DNA from: Hymenopus coronatus
Lineage: Eukaryota; Arthropoda; Insecta; Mantodea; Hymenopodidae
Assembly: GCA_030762935.1 (NCBI GenBank)
Contig: CM060883.1
Span: 53,280,001-53,344,000, forward strand
Length of the DNA stretch: 64,000 bases
Reading direction: 5' to 3'
Shown here: piece by piece, positions 22,736 to 33,340 of the stretch
Layout: each line of letters opens with the position of its first letter
Numbering within the stretch: the stretch's first letter is position 1
Notes under the pieces: generated by a model
What the model was told of the DNA's origin: nothing
Seen by the model: only the letters and a program-made list of their open reading frames with translations
Database searches by the model: none
Translations under genes and position numbers: made by a program

Positions 22736-22880
22736 CATCGCCGGTGGCTCAGGAGTTTCATCTAGGGCTGGCATTTGGGAGGTCGTGGGATCAGTTCCGC
22801 ACTACCAAACTCTCTGACCCATAGGTTTTTTGGGGGGTTTTCCGGGGTTGCTGGGGAGGTTTATTCGTTCCCCCACACTT
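22736..22880 (+). mobile_element. SINE D, forward copy
   Basis: CCGGTGGCTCAGGAGTTTCA, TCTAGGGCTGGCATTTGGGA and GGTCGTGGGATCAGTTCCG (B-box), then GGTTTTTTGGGGGGTTTTCC, GGGGAGGTTTATTCG. The same head lies in reverse at 19130-19197. The body carries a GGGTTTTCCGGGG motif shared loosely with SINE C. Confidence 0.7.
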
Positions 22881-22892
22881 CACATGTCCCTT

Positions 22893-23032
22893 TTTACTTT
22901 CTCCATACGCACCATGTACATAGTGTATAGAGAAAGTATTGCACTCCTACCAAAAATTCGATACCGAGATTTCGCTGGAAATATGTTTTAGGGTCCCCAA
23001 TATCCAAAAAAAAAAAGAGCATTTTCACAAAA

Positions 23033-23074
<42 letters not shown>

Positions 23075-23786
23075 GTGTGTCTGTGAACACGATAACTCAA
23101 AAACGAAAAGTCGGTAAAATACCAAACTTGGTATTTAAGTTTAGCATCTTCCAGGGATGCGACACGAAGATTTTGAGAAAAATCCCCCCACCCCCAACTA
23201 CCCTTTACATGGAACTTTTTTCGAAAATTTTGATTTTCTAAAAAATGGCTCTAACAATTTTGATTAAAATTTCAGATATTAAACATATTTACCTGAAAAA
23301 TGAAATGTATATCTTGAATTTTCTGGGAATAGCCTCTGAAGAGTAGTTTATTCTGGATGAATTTTACTGAATTTTGAATAACTGCTAAACCGTAAGAGAT
23401 GGACAAAAACTTACTACACAAAAAATGTAGAGCACATTAAAACACACAATTTATGTTATATACATTTTTTCGTGGAGTTTGTCGTTTTTGTGATATTACT
23501 TATTTTTGGTTTCTGCTATGAAAAACGTATACTTTTCTCATACAGGAACTTGTCAACTCCTATCCATATAAACAAAGGAACTTCATTGACTTAGCAACCA
23601 GCTTTTGACTATCGCTTTAACCTACGGTTGTCCTTTATTTCGCTTCTACTTACAAGGAAGCGAGTAATTAGACTATTTCTGCTAATTTTTTCTGATTAGC
23701 ATAAGGTAAATAGAAGCATAAGCTTTGTAAGAATTATTTGATGCAGGGATATGGAGAAAGTCATGTGAATGGTACACATCAGATTT
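22893..23786 (+). repeat. HT repeat, full length; first of head-to-tail pair
   Basis: The most complete copy. It has TACTTTCTCCATACGCACCATG with the matching arm CATAGTGTATAGAGAAAGTA, GATACCGAGATTTCGCTGG and a GT tract 23035-23071. The blocks AACTCAAAAACGAAAAGTCG, CCAAACTTGGTATTTAAGTT, GGATGCGACACGAAGATTTT, TCTTGAATTTTCTGGGAATA, TAAACCGTAAGAGATGGACA and CTTCTACTTACAAGGAAGC follow, ending ACACATCAGATTTTT. The next base starts a second copy. No ORF longer than about 100 codons exists, so it cannot encode its own transposition. Confidence 0.95.
23035..23071. repeat. (GT)n microsatellite inside HT repeat
   Basis: About 18 GT units at the family-typical position. Confidence 0.95.
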
Positions 23787-24606
23787 TTACTTTCTCTATA
23801 CGCACCATGTACATAGTGTGTAGAGAAGGTATTGTAATGCACCCAAAAATTCGAACCGAGATTTCAACGGAAATACATGTTTTGAGACTCCCTGAATCTA
23901 AAAAAAATCATTTTTTGAAAAAAATTTCCGGTGTGTGTCTGTGTGTATGTGTATGTGTGTGTGTGTGTGTGTGTGTCTGTGGGCAGCATAGCTCAAAAAC
24001 CAAAAGACCGTTGAGTACCAAACTTGGTATTTAAGTTTGGTATCTTCCAAGGATGCGACACAAAGATTTTCAAGAAAATCCCCCCACCCCGAACTACCCT
24101 TTACATGGAATCTTTTTCGAAAATGTTGATTTTCTTAAAAATGGCTCTAACAATTTTAATTAATATATCGTATATTAAAGATACTTACCTGACAAATAAA
24201 ATGTATATCTTGAATTTTCTGGGAATAGCCTCTGAAGACTACTTTATTCTGGATGAATTTTACGAAATTTTGCATAACTCCTAAACCGTAAGAGTTGGAC
24301 AAAAACTTACCACACAAAAAATATAGAGCACGTTAAAACACACAATTTATATTATGTACATTTTTTTCGTGGAGTTGATCATTTTTTTTAGATATTCCTT
24401 ACTTTTGGTTTCAGCTTTGAAAAACGCACTTTTCTCATACAGGAATTTGTCAACTCCTGCCTATACAAACAAAGTAACTTCAGTCACATAGCAACCAACT
24501 TTTGACAACCACTTTAACCTATGGTACCCCCTTATTGCGCTTCTACTTATAAGGAAGCAATTAATAAGACTATTTCTGCTAATTTTTTCTCAATTAGCAT
24601 GATGCA
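23787..24606 (+). repeat. HT repeat, second of head-to-tail pair
   Basis: The H end TACTTTCTCTATACGCACC follows the T end of the first copy with at most one or two shared bases. The GT-rich tract (23932-23975) is longer and interrupted. The copy runs to TTCTCAATTAGCATGATGC, where the final T-end section is lost and unrelated sequence begins. Confidence 0.93.
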
Positions 24607-24821
24607 AATGTTTACAGTTCCAGGAAATGGAAAGTTTTTGGAGACAATTATATTCAAATGGGAAGCAGCGCACCAGAAAATTAATACACTGTATTGTTTA
24701 TTCAAAACTCAAAATATATGTATCCAACAGTCACGCAGCTTCAAAAGGAATGCATAAAGTGTCTCCGGTCCGTAAACACAGTCTTACGATAGCTCATTTC
24801 ACAAAAATGACAACCGCCTGA
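24607..24821. other. Unassigned spacer
   Basis: No known repeat or coding signal. Confidence 0.35.
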
Positions 24822-25027
24822 ATATTTTTAGTAGAGTTTAACCTCGCTTTTACTACTATTGCACTGAAGATAGATAGAATGAAGATGGAGCAGCTGTGGG
24901 ATGTGATGGTGGGGGAAACCAGAGAAAACTAACCCCTGCGCCACTTTGTCCACCACAAATCTCACATGCGGTTGCTTGGGATCCAACCCAGCCGAGAGGA
25001 GTGGTTTAACCACTCGGCCACGGTGCA
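24822..25027 (-). mobile_element. SINE B, reverse copy
   Basis: Read in reverse: GCACCGTGGCCGAGTGGTTA (A-box), GGCTGGGTTGGATCCCAAG, CATGTGAGATTTGTGGTGGA, AAAGTGGCGCAGGGGTTAG and GGTTTCCCCCACC to TAAAAGCGAGGTTAAAC. Confidence 0.88.
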
Positions 25028-25131
25028 GTTAGCTTCCGGAATGCGAAGAAGGCTTGGGACCACCTAAGAACTAAGGTGTTTGTTGCCTGGTGCAACTATA
25101 CACAAAAAGGAAACGTTTTTGCTTTGTTTTG

Positions 25132-25296
25132 TTTTGACAGTGTTTAACGCCCGCTTTTATTACTTGTGAGATCGCAGGCGATAACATCGATGATACATGG
25201 AATGAAGATGGGGCACCGATGGAATGCGATGGCGGGGGAAATCGGAGAACCCGCCCCTACGCCGCTTTGTCCATCACAAATCTCACATGCGGTTGC
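25132..25296 (-). mobile_element. SINE B, reverse copy, head missing
   Basis: In reverse: GCAACCGCATGTGAGATTTG, GACAAAGCGGCGTAGGGGCG, GTTCTCCGATTTCCCCCGCC, CATTCCATGTATCATCGATG and AAAGCGGGCGTTAAACACTG. The tRNA-like head is truncated. Two same-orientation B copies within 300 bases suggest one insertion near another, or a tandem event. Confidence 0.85.
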
Positions 25297-27118
25297 TAAA
25301 AGGAACCGGTTATCTTATTTAAACAGTACACATTGGTAAACAAATAGATTTGTAATCATAGTGACCTACTTTGGAGTGAGTGGTGGGATTATTTGAAAAC
25401 GATGGAGAATATTACAGCTCCACGAGCTGTACTGGGCACATCTCAGGAAGCCCGTTGTTGGCATGACTGAAATCTTGAGTATCTTGGGTGCCTAGCGAAC
25501 CTAGGTGAAACATCAGATTTACACAGTGATGTTTCTTATTGAAAATACACCTAAGAACGCTGAATATACGAGGTATCCTCGAAGTACATTGGCTCACTAC
25601 TACGAGTAGTAGCTTTCATTGAAATCACGAGATCTGATTTTAATTAACGCTGCTGTACACTTTGAAAGAAGCGAGTCACAGCTCGAAGAAGTCAACACCA
25701 AAAATCAGGATGTTTATAAACTGGACGTCCCCTTTGACTGCGAGAAGTAACCTAAAAGAACTGAGCGTGGTTTGGTAGAAGTACAGGGACGGACAAGGAA
25801 TCGTAAAGAATGCATTCCAAAGACCTCCATCTACATCCATCTATTATTACTAATATCACTTTGGCCGCTCTTGGGGGGTCAGTGGCAACCACCTTTTATA
25901 AAACATGACAACACATATTTGTAAACTCTGCTTTAATATCATTTTTCAAACAGATAAAGGTTATATCTGTTCATTACAAGACGCTAAATGTTAATTTTGA
26001 CTTGCTTTTCTGTTTTGTTTTATGGGAAGATAATTAATTTTATATATAAAATGAATCACCGAAATGTATGTACGCGCATAAATTCCGAACGACTGCTCCA
26101 AATTGAACAATTCTTTTTTTGTTGTTGTTGTGTTCGTTGTCACGACAAGGTTTGTGGTAAAGAAAATGTTTAAAAATAGTACGTGAAAGTTTTTAAAATC
26201 TCATAATATGGATAAAAACAGTGCCAAGGGAACGCATTTCGGTTAATAGCCGCCAGATGGCAGTGGTACCACGGTTATTTGTTGCTAAATGGTCGTAGTA
26301 CTGCTATATTTTCCCTCCCCTTCAATTTTAAGGTAGCGTTCCAGTTTATCGACACAATGACTTAACGCAGCAGCGAAATTCAAATACATTTTTATATATT
26401 AACTGTTAGTTCCTTACTCCTATTGTTTAAAATAAAGAAGCAAAGAAGCTTTTCTGGCGACGAACACCTAAAAACGCACTTATTTATTTTCCACTAGATG
26501 GCCGTAGTACCTACTGCTCTATTTTGCTTTCCCATTCAATACTAAGGGAATGCTCCTGGTTATGGAGACAATGGCGCAAGATAACTGTGAAAATCAAATA
26601 TATTTCTTTTGGATTAACTATCGTTCCTTTGATCACATAGTTTAAATAAATAAATAAATAACTATATAATTTTGTTTTAATTCTTTAAAATGATCAAGTA
26701 ATAAACAATGCCCTTAAACATTAATGAAAATGGCGGGATTCATTTTAGGTTAGCTTCCTATTGCAGATGTTGGTTATATGACGTTATGTGGTACATGAGC
26801 TAAGTAAAGAATATGAAGATACCCACGTCACCATCACACTGAAATTGCGGTGCTCTTAATACATTGATTTAGTAATATTTTGGGTTAAATGGAGAAATTT
26901 AATACACAAAGCTATCAAATAAAAGCTTATCATTTGCACAACCAGATCTACTTGCTCTTTAATTATGTCATTGCTATACCCAAAAATGACTTTTGACATA
27001 GGGGATAATAAAGAAATAGGTGGAAAACATTAGGAGTAAAGGAAAGAAAGATTCGGAAGAACCTTGAATTTTACTTCATCTTTAATGTAATAATTATTCA
27101 TTACCTATGTCAGCCTTT
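25297..27118. other. Unassigned region with a duplicated segment
   Basis: No gene called. It contains the 26245/26487 duplicated segment listed separately. CACTTTGGCCGCTCTTGG near 25860 is unassigned. Confidence 0.35.
26245..26655 (+). repeat. Two diverged direct copies of a ~170 bp unit
   Basis: First unit about 26245-26415, second about 26487-26655. Shared order: CAGATGGC/CTAGATGGCC..GTAGTAC, CTGCTATATTTTCCC / CTGCTCTATTTTGC, CATTCAATACTAAGG-like, GACACAATGACTTAACG / GACAATGGCGCAAGATAA, AATTCAAATACATTTTT / AATCAAATATATTTCTTT, ATTAACTGTTAGTTCC / ATTAACTATCGTTCC. The family is unknown. It resembles an internally repeated transposable element or an old tandem duplication. Confidence 0.6.
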
Positions 27119-27120
27119 AA

Positions 27121-29394
27121 TTCAGAAGGGAGGGGGGAAATGACATTAGGAAACTGTTTACAAAAAAGCGAAGGGAGTATAAACAGCTCTTACGGGAAAA
27201 GAGAACTATGTGGCAAGACAAAATTACTCAGAAAATTAGTAATATGTTAACACGGGGGGATAACGCTGAGATGTGGCAAGTAGTAAAACATTTAAGAGGC
27301 AACCGTCAGGCGCCCAACGAAATTTCTCCCAGAAAATGGGCAATGCATTTTATGGGAATATTCGGGAAAGGTGAAAGGGAAGGAATTCTTATAAAGGAAG
27401 TGCAAATTTTGGGAAATCTTGAGATCCCTATACTGGACGAAGAAATATCAGCACGAGAAATAGCACAGGCGCTGAGGAGTCTGAAGGAAGGCAAAGCTCC
27501 AGGGTTGGATGGGCTGCCCCCGGAAGTTTTTAAAGCCGCAGCCAATATTAATGAGTTTGGTAGGAGTATGCTCCAGATATGTAACAGATTGTTTATTGAG
27601 GGGAATTACCCTACCTGTTGGGAAAAGGGCATTATTCATCCCATTTATAAAGGGAAGGGAACTATTGGAAATCCGGATAACTATAGGGGGGTTACTCTGT
27701 TGCCAATTATGGAGAAAATTTATTGTAGAGTGTTATATAACCGGATAAAGGACTGAGAATCTAAATTTGGCAAACTTTCAAAATTTCAAATGGGTTTCAG
27801 AGAAGGACACAGTACCATAGATGCCGCTTTTATATTAGACACTTTAAGGACGAAGCAACTGTTAGTTAAGCGGGGAAAGCATCATTGTGCTTTTGTGGAC
27901 TTTAAGAAGGCATTTGGCTCTATCAATCGGAATGCATTATGGTACAAACTAGGCAGAAAGGGGTTATCTAGTAAAATAGTTAGAGCATTGCAGGCAATGA
28001 ATCAAGATGTCGAATTCTGTGTGAAGTACGACAGAAACAGAGTGTCCGAGAGCTGCCGAAGCTATAGGGGAGTGAGGCAGGGTTGTATTTTATCTCCCTT
28101 GCTATTTAATCTCTTTGTGGATGATATTACTGATACAATGATAGCAGAGAATATTCAAGCGCCAGTAATAGCGGATTTGCAGATCCCAACCCTTTTATAC
28201 GCAGACGATTTATTATTGTGCTCTAAGACAATAAACGGATTGCAACGAGGACTGGACAAACTTAAGAACTATTGCGATGAATGGCTACTTACAGTTAATG
28301 TGAATAAGACTAAGATAATGACTTTCAAAAAGGGTTGTGTTTATAGCAGGGAGGAGACTTGGACATATGCAGGACAGATACTGGACAATGTTAAATCTTT
28401 TGTGTACTTAGGACTCACATTTACAATGAACGGAAAATGGACAAAACACATTGACATTGCGAAACACAAGGCAAGGGTGAAAGCGGCGGAAGCTCTCCGG
28501 ATACGCTGCAGAATTCCGAATATCTCCATAACCTTAATGGAAACAGTATACGGAGCGAGAGTTAGATCCACGATGACATACGGAGGAGAAATGTGGGGGT
28601 GGGAACAAACAGGAAATCTGGATCAAGTGAGGACCCAAATTTTGAAAGGAATTCTGGGTGTAGGGAGGGGTACGGCAAACTGCGGAATAATGAGGGAATT
28701 CGGGGCACATAGTGAAACGATAGAGTGCAAAATCAGAGCAGTTAAATATTGGATGAGAATCGTTCACGGAAACCAATCTCTAATTAGGGCAATCTGCTAC
28801 CGTGAACAGTTGCGAATGGAAGGTAATTTGACGTGGGCATCAAAATTAAAGAAAGGGTTGGAAACCATTGGGATGGGAGACATTTGGATGGCGGGGCAGG
28901 AAAACAGGCGAAGTATTTGGAGAAAAATTAAGAAACGTCTCTGTGATATTGACAGACAGCAAATGATTGCGCAATGCACAGAGAAGGTGTCATTAGAAGT
29001 ACAGTCTGGGCTGAAATCGGAGTGGGGTATGGAGCAATACATCAAAACAGGTACCAAACTCATTAGAGATGGGCTCGCGTGGATTAGACTAGGAGCATGG
29101 AGGAGCTCGAAAATTTCTGACGAGAAGGGTACGAGAATCTGTCCCATTTGCGAGGAGGAAGAGTCGTGGACTCACATCTTGGCAAGATGTAGGGGTACGG
29201 AGGAATGGCGGGAAAAATATTTGCCGCGATTTTTTACCACTGCGAATGTAGGGATAGAAGCATGTTGGACGCTACTGTCAGGCACGGAAAACATGGACGG
29301 GCTAGGTAAATTTATACTTAAGGCAAGACAGCTGAGATCTGAGGAGGCTGCCAATAGAGAAGAGGGGGGGATAAGATCAACTAAACAAAAGTGA
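27121..29394 (+). pseudogene. LINE reverse transcriptase ORF with one nonsense codon
   Basis: A single frame encodes about 757 codons, broken only by TGA at 27754-27756, where copy 2 has TGG (tryptophan), so this is one point mutation. Visible in order: EGKAPGLDGLPPEVFK, NPDNYRGVTLLPIMEKIY, FQMGFREGHSTIDAAF, AFVDFKKAFGSI (motif A; the second, conserved D is G here but D in copy 2), YRGVRQGCILSPLLFNLF, the catalytic LLYADDLLL (YADD), a thumb region, and a C-terminal zinc-knuckle-like CPIC..H..C (CPICEEEESWTHILARC). No RNase H domain is evident. The product would copy element RNA into DNA at a nicked target. It lacks the N-terminal part and is probably inactive. Confidence 0.92.
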
Positions 29395-29812
29395 CTACAA
29401 GGTTCTACATACATATATATTATGTCATACTTAGGTCACTGTTGTGCTAGGGTTGTATATATTATGTGTATATATGTCTTTTAAGTGTAATTATCTATTA
29501 TAAGAGGGTGCATTTATGAAGGTGTACTCTGTGCTGTAAATTTAAATTGCTATATTTTAATATCTTTGTATCTTTATTTTCGGATTCACTCTTAATTTTT
29601 ATTGTTGTTTAATATTGCTTTTGACTGTGTATTTCCTCTGTCTTTTTATTTTCGTGTTTACTCTTTTAATTCTTTGTTGTGGTTGTTGTTTTAATAGTGC
29701 TTGTAATGTGTATTACAAAAGCACGTACGGTCTGTGGACCCGTGCGACTGTTGAAATTCTATGTATGATATTGCTATGTTAATAAATACACTTATTCATT
29801 CATTCATTCACA
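29395..29812 (+). other. LINE 3' UTR and (ATTC)n tail
   Basis: Noncoding 3' end, nearly identical to 61712-62145 of copy 2. It contains AAAGCACGTACGGTCTGTGG and TTAATAAATACACTTATTC followed by ATTC repeats. The AATAAA near the tail could serve in 3' processing, but the tail is tetranucleotide and not poly-A. Confidence 0.85.
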
Positions 29813-30149
29813 TTATGGAATCGCTGCCATTATTGTTGTTATGCCAATGACATCCTTGGATGCCCACGCTATAACTGCCTATGTCATCCTTTTTACAATA
29901 CATTATGGGTGCACTGACTTCGTCCTTTTCGCAATATCAACTATGTATGCTACATTGCGCATATCATTGCACTTCATTGCGCTTTTTAGGTGCATAGCCA
30001 TTATTAGACATTGGCAATGGGCAAGTTTCTGTTGACACTTCTACTGGCCTCATTTCCTTTCCATCAAATTTTTGCTACTTCACAATGTCAAAGTAAGAAT
30101 TAACATAGAAAGTGTTCCCAAATATGTACTGGTGCAAATTACAAAAACT
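29813..30149. other. Unassigned, possibly Helitron interior
   Basis: No domain was readable. CCTATGTCATCCTTTTTAC (29879) resembles CCTATGTCAGCCTTTAATTC (27104), just before the LINE, but it sits about 65 bases beyond the tail and so is not a simple target duplication. Confidence 0.3.
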
Positions 30150-30720
30150 ATGCTTGGTTGAGCGAACCAGCCATTTTAGCAGCAACTAATAAGAATGTAG
30201 ATGATTCGAATATAAAAATTCAGAGTAAAATTGATGTGCAAATGCATTCATTTAAATCGATCGATTTCATTACCAATCCAAATGAAGCTGTCAGTTATCT
30301 AACTGAATTCTTAAATTCATTGGATTTGCCAGGATTACCGCCGCACAATTTACAGCTTAAGGTTGACTGGGTGATAATTATGCTACACAATCTCAACCCG
30401 CCGAAATTATACACCGAAACAAAATTAGCTGTGAAAAAAATTTGAAAAAGTTGATTTAAGCTACTGTAGCATAGAAAAGTTCAAATTTGAGGTTATATTT
30501 ATTCCAAGAATATCACTAATGCCAACCGACTTTCCTTTGGAATTTAAGCGTACACAGTTTGCGGCGCGCCTGGCATTCGCCTTGACAATAAATCCCAAGG
30601 TCAATCGCTAGAAGATTGTGGAATATACCTTGAATCGTTGTTTTTCGTATGGGCAGTTGTACGTTGCGTGCTCGAGTCTGCAAACCATCAGCGCTATTTG
30701 TTTTCTCTCCAGAAGGAAAA
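30150..30720 (+). pseudogene. Helitron Pif1-like helicase, C-terminal relic
   Basis: Recognisable pieces of the Helitron helicase family: WLSEPAILAATNKNVDD, NPNEAVSYLTEFLNSLD, LPGLPPHNLQLKV and LNPPKLYTETKLAVKK up to a TGA at 30443. After frame changes come IPRISLMPTDFPLEFKR, FAARLAFALTINPK (the expected NKSQGQS core is damaged), FSYGQLYVACS (motif VI region) and FVFSPEGKL. The enzyme unwinds DNA during rolling-circle transposition. The copy is clearly dead, with several stops and frameshifts. Confidence 0.88.
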
Positions 30721-30869
30721 TTGTAAATTACAAGGCATTAGAATAAAGTATTGTCAAATTATTTAATTGCAATTTTATTTCATTGCATGGTCGTACTGTA
30801 AACGGAAGATTTTGTCTGAGTTTTTCTAATTAGGCACACCACCCGTACGAAGCCTGTGCGGGCAGCTAG
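30150..30869 (+). mobile_element. Helitron 3' end with helicase remnant
   Basis: The C-terminal part of a Pif1-like Helitron helicase is followed by a noncoding tail that ends in a hairpin and CTAG. The hairpin has a 7 bp stem with one G-T pair (CCCGTAC 30842-30848, GTGCGGG 30856-30862). The terminus CTAG (30866-30869) is followed by T. This is the canonical Helitron 3' structure (hairpin then CTRR, insertion before T). The 5' end is not identified. Confidence 0.85.
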
Positions 30870-30917
30870 TTATTAAATACAATTTAAATCCAATCTCAAC
30901 AAAAGACTGCTCGTCCT

Positions 30918-31150
30918 CCATTGTTTGGTTTAACATACTTGCCTCTGGTTTCCAAAGTCGCGGTTTCAAACTCGGTGGAGACTGTTGGGGCTTTGTGTGT
31001 AAAATCCATAGCATGGTTTCGTACAGAAGGAAAGTTCTGTGCTGTAGATTTGCGGCACGTAAAAGAGTTTTGAGCCTGATAGAGATCTCTGAGCAAAAAT
31101 AAGCGGTCTTTAACCCCAATATTGTAGGATACCGACCAGTAACTGGCCTC
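30918..31150 (+). mobile_element. SINE A, degraded
   Basis: TTTAACATACTTGCCTCTGG, AGTCGCGGTTTCAAACTCGG (B-box), AATCCATAGCATGGTTTCG, TTTGCGGCACGTAAAAGAG and GATCTCTGAGCAAAAATAAG. It lies about 50 bases after the Helitron end. Confidence 0.75.
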
Positions 31151-31894
31151 ATTTCGTTCCATACTGCGCTGGAATAAGCATGGATTTAGCTGAAAGTAGT
31201 TCCGAAACGACCCTCACGTCAGAGCTATAGATGGGTCAAGACATACTCCTGACGTAAGTTGAAGCGAGGATTAAGTTTAGTTCTAATGTGTGATTCCATG
31301 CAGATCAATATGTCTAAGAAGACTTTTGTGGAAGTAATGTAGTCTTTTATTTTTGCCGACATTTCCTCGACCATGTAATTATTTTCCTTGAGTTGCAGTA
31401 CAGATACTGTGTCCCCTTGTACCTACTTATTCATAGTTCCCCCTATTACTCCCAGAACTCGCCCTCATGAACTTCTTACCTCACTCTGTGCAAGCGTGGG
31501 TTCTAGCTCTATCCTGAACCTACCACCCCCTAACGATGCACAGTGACAGGAGTAAAGCCTACCCCGCCATAGGTACGCTACAGCATAGCAGGGGTCACCT
31601 TTGAGTAAAGCAAAGAGAGAAAATTCGCTAGATACTCGTCCGAATTGCCTACTGTGTACTACGCAACCAAGCAAGAATAGGTAGATAATTCCATCACTGC
31701 TCTCGCTTAAAGTACGTACACACACCTTTTTAATGGTTAGTACATAGATTCATGATGGCAGATCAATTGTTCTATTATGTCTCTTGCATTAGTATTTATA
31801 CTTTGGATATGAATATATCTTCATAAGTTTGGTGGTAATTGAATAATTATCAAAATGACAATTTTATAATATTAACATAATAAAACAACAAACA
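31151..31894. other. Unassigned region
   Basis: No known repeat. An 86-codon minus frame at 31465-31725 (cysteine- and leucine-rich, no recognised domain) is the longest. It is not called as a gene. Confidence 0.35.
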
Positions 31895-32120
31895 CCTTAT
31901 ATTGCTAACTTCATATACCCAAGGTCGCGGGTTCAAACCCGGCGAAGGACGCTGGATTTTTTCGGGTGTAAAAATCCTTACCATGGCTTCCTTCGGAAGG
32001 GAAGTAAAAGCGTTGGTCCCGTGTCTTAGATTTAGAGCATGTAAAAGAACCTCAAGCCTGATAGAGAGGCAGAATTGGACTCTAAGAACCACAGTAGTTA
32101 AAGATCGTTCATAAATAACA
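31895..32120 (+). mobile_element. SINE A
   Basis: GCTAACTTCATATACCCAAG, GGTCGCGGGTTCAAACCC, TTTTTTCGGGTGTAAAAATC, ATGGCTTCCTTCGGAAGGGA, GTAAAAGAACCTCAAGCCTG and ACCACAGTAGTTAAAGATCG. The middle is shortened: the CTCTGAGC..GCCCA block is missing. Confidence 0.82.
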
Positions 32121-32989
32121 TGCCATTTACCTTTTTAATTATATTGTATCGCCAGCAGTATGAAAATTAATTTGTAACACAGAACCTTCACATTTATAGC
32201 CAGGAATATAAAAGGCAGCTTAGTTATTAGTTGTGATCGTACTTGGGTTGCTTAATGACGCAAAAAATTGAACTTTCTGGATGCAGAAATTTACCGAAAA
32301 TTAAAACATTATTCCGTCATTTTTATAAATAAGAAAGATTGCTCTTAGACAAGCATACATGTAGGAGTCAATGGCTTACATGTTGAATTGCTTTCTGTTC
32401 CCGACATTATAAACTGACACACGACGTACTTATACGAGAAAAAGAGGCAATCTCTGTTGACACGTATTTACCTACTATAAGCAGGAACTGGCCTATATGC
32501 TCCGGGAAAAATCAAGTGAGTTCTGACTCCTGCAATGTAGAATGGAAATTAGTGTCCATAAACAAAACTCGATTTAAGTTCTGAAAAGCTTAAAAACAAC
32601 AATTAATAGTTATAATCTTCTACTTATTTATATTACAGAAAAAAATATTACCAGTTGAAAAACCTAAAATATCATTTAAATCACACAAACTGGGAGAACG
32701 AGGTGTGATGAAAAGAGAAAGACAGGGGGAAATTATAGAGAAAACCATAAATAACGAAAGATAGAGAGGTGAGAGAGATGAGTTTTAGAATGAGACAGGG
32801 TAGAAGTGGAAGAAGAAACATTTCGAATAAAATTTAAAACAATAATAGGTGCGAAACCTCTGCCCTATTTTATTTATACTGTTCTGTAATCAATTACATA
32901 GATAAACTTAGGAAACGTGAAAGTATTTATTTTATACCATATTGTGATGCATGTATTAAATGACAGTATGTCAAGGTTTAATCCCTGTA
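32121..32989. other. Unassigned AT-rich region
   Basis: Nothing recognisable. A purine-rich stretch (GAAAGAC.., 32700-32800) is noted. Confidence 0.4.
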
Positions 32990-33340
32990 TCATATCATTT
33001 TCACTCTGCGCCAAGCAGATGGTGTTAGTGTACCATCCAGTCTAACTTTTCGATCACTTGCGTCTCAGCACCGTAACCCTCTGCTCCGCGACAGCAGGTG
33101 GCGTTGGGGTGAGGTACAGTGTAGCTGTTTTCATTATCCGTGGATAGATGGCAGCGTAATCGCATTACCGTCTTTTTCAGTTTAATTATAGTTTTAGATC
33201 GAAGTTGGAACTTTGGAACGTGGTATTAAACATCCAAACCGATATGCATCTTGGCGGCTGAGAAAAAATATGAAAAAACCAGTCAGATTGGTAACCCCAT
33301 GGAATTTCAACCCAATATTTCCGAAAACTTGCCACAGACG
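32990..33340 (+). repeat. Rep2 dispersed repeat, copy 2
   Basis: Aligns with 4755-5200: CCAAGCAGATGGTGTTAGTG, CTCTGCTCCGCGACAGCAGG, GTGTAGCTGTTTTCATTATC, GGAACGTGGTATTAAACATC and CATCTTGGCGGCTGAG. Internal GCAGATGG/GCAGGTGGCG units repeat within it. Confidence 0.6.

Larger units (their letters stand above)
27119..29812 (+). mobile_element. Non-LTR retrotransposon, copy 1, 5' truncated
   Basis: About 2.7 kb holding the reverse transcriptase half of a LINE, a 3' UTR and an ATTC microsatellite tail (29794-29812). The 5' UTR and any endonuclease domain are absent: an in-frame stop lies at 27118, and the readable frame starts just after it with a basic linker (NDIRKLFTKKRREYK). No target duplication was found around the ends. 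Copy 2 at 59796 is about 95 percent identical by eye over the shared part. The clade cannot be set without alignment. Confidence 0.92.

Noticed and set aside
27104..29895. Target duplication around LINE copy 1 (CCTATGTCAGCCTTT / CCTATGTCATCCTTT)
   Set aside because: The right-hand match lies about 65 bases past the ATTC tail, not adjacent to it, and differs by one base. Probably coincidence.
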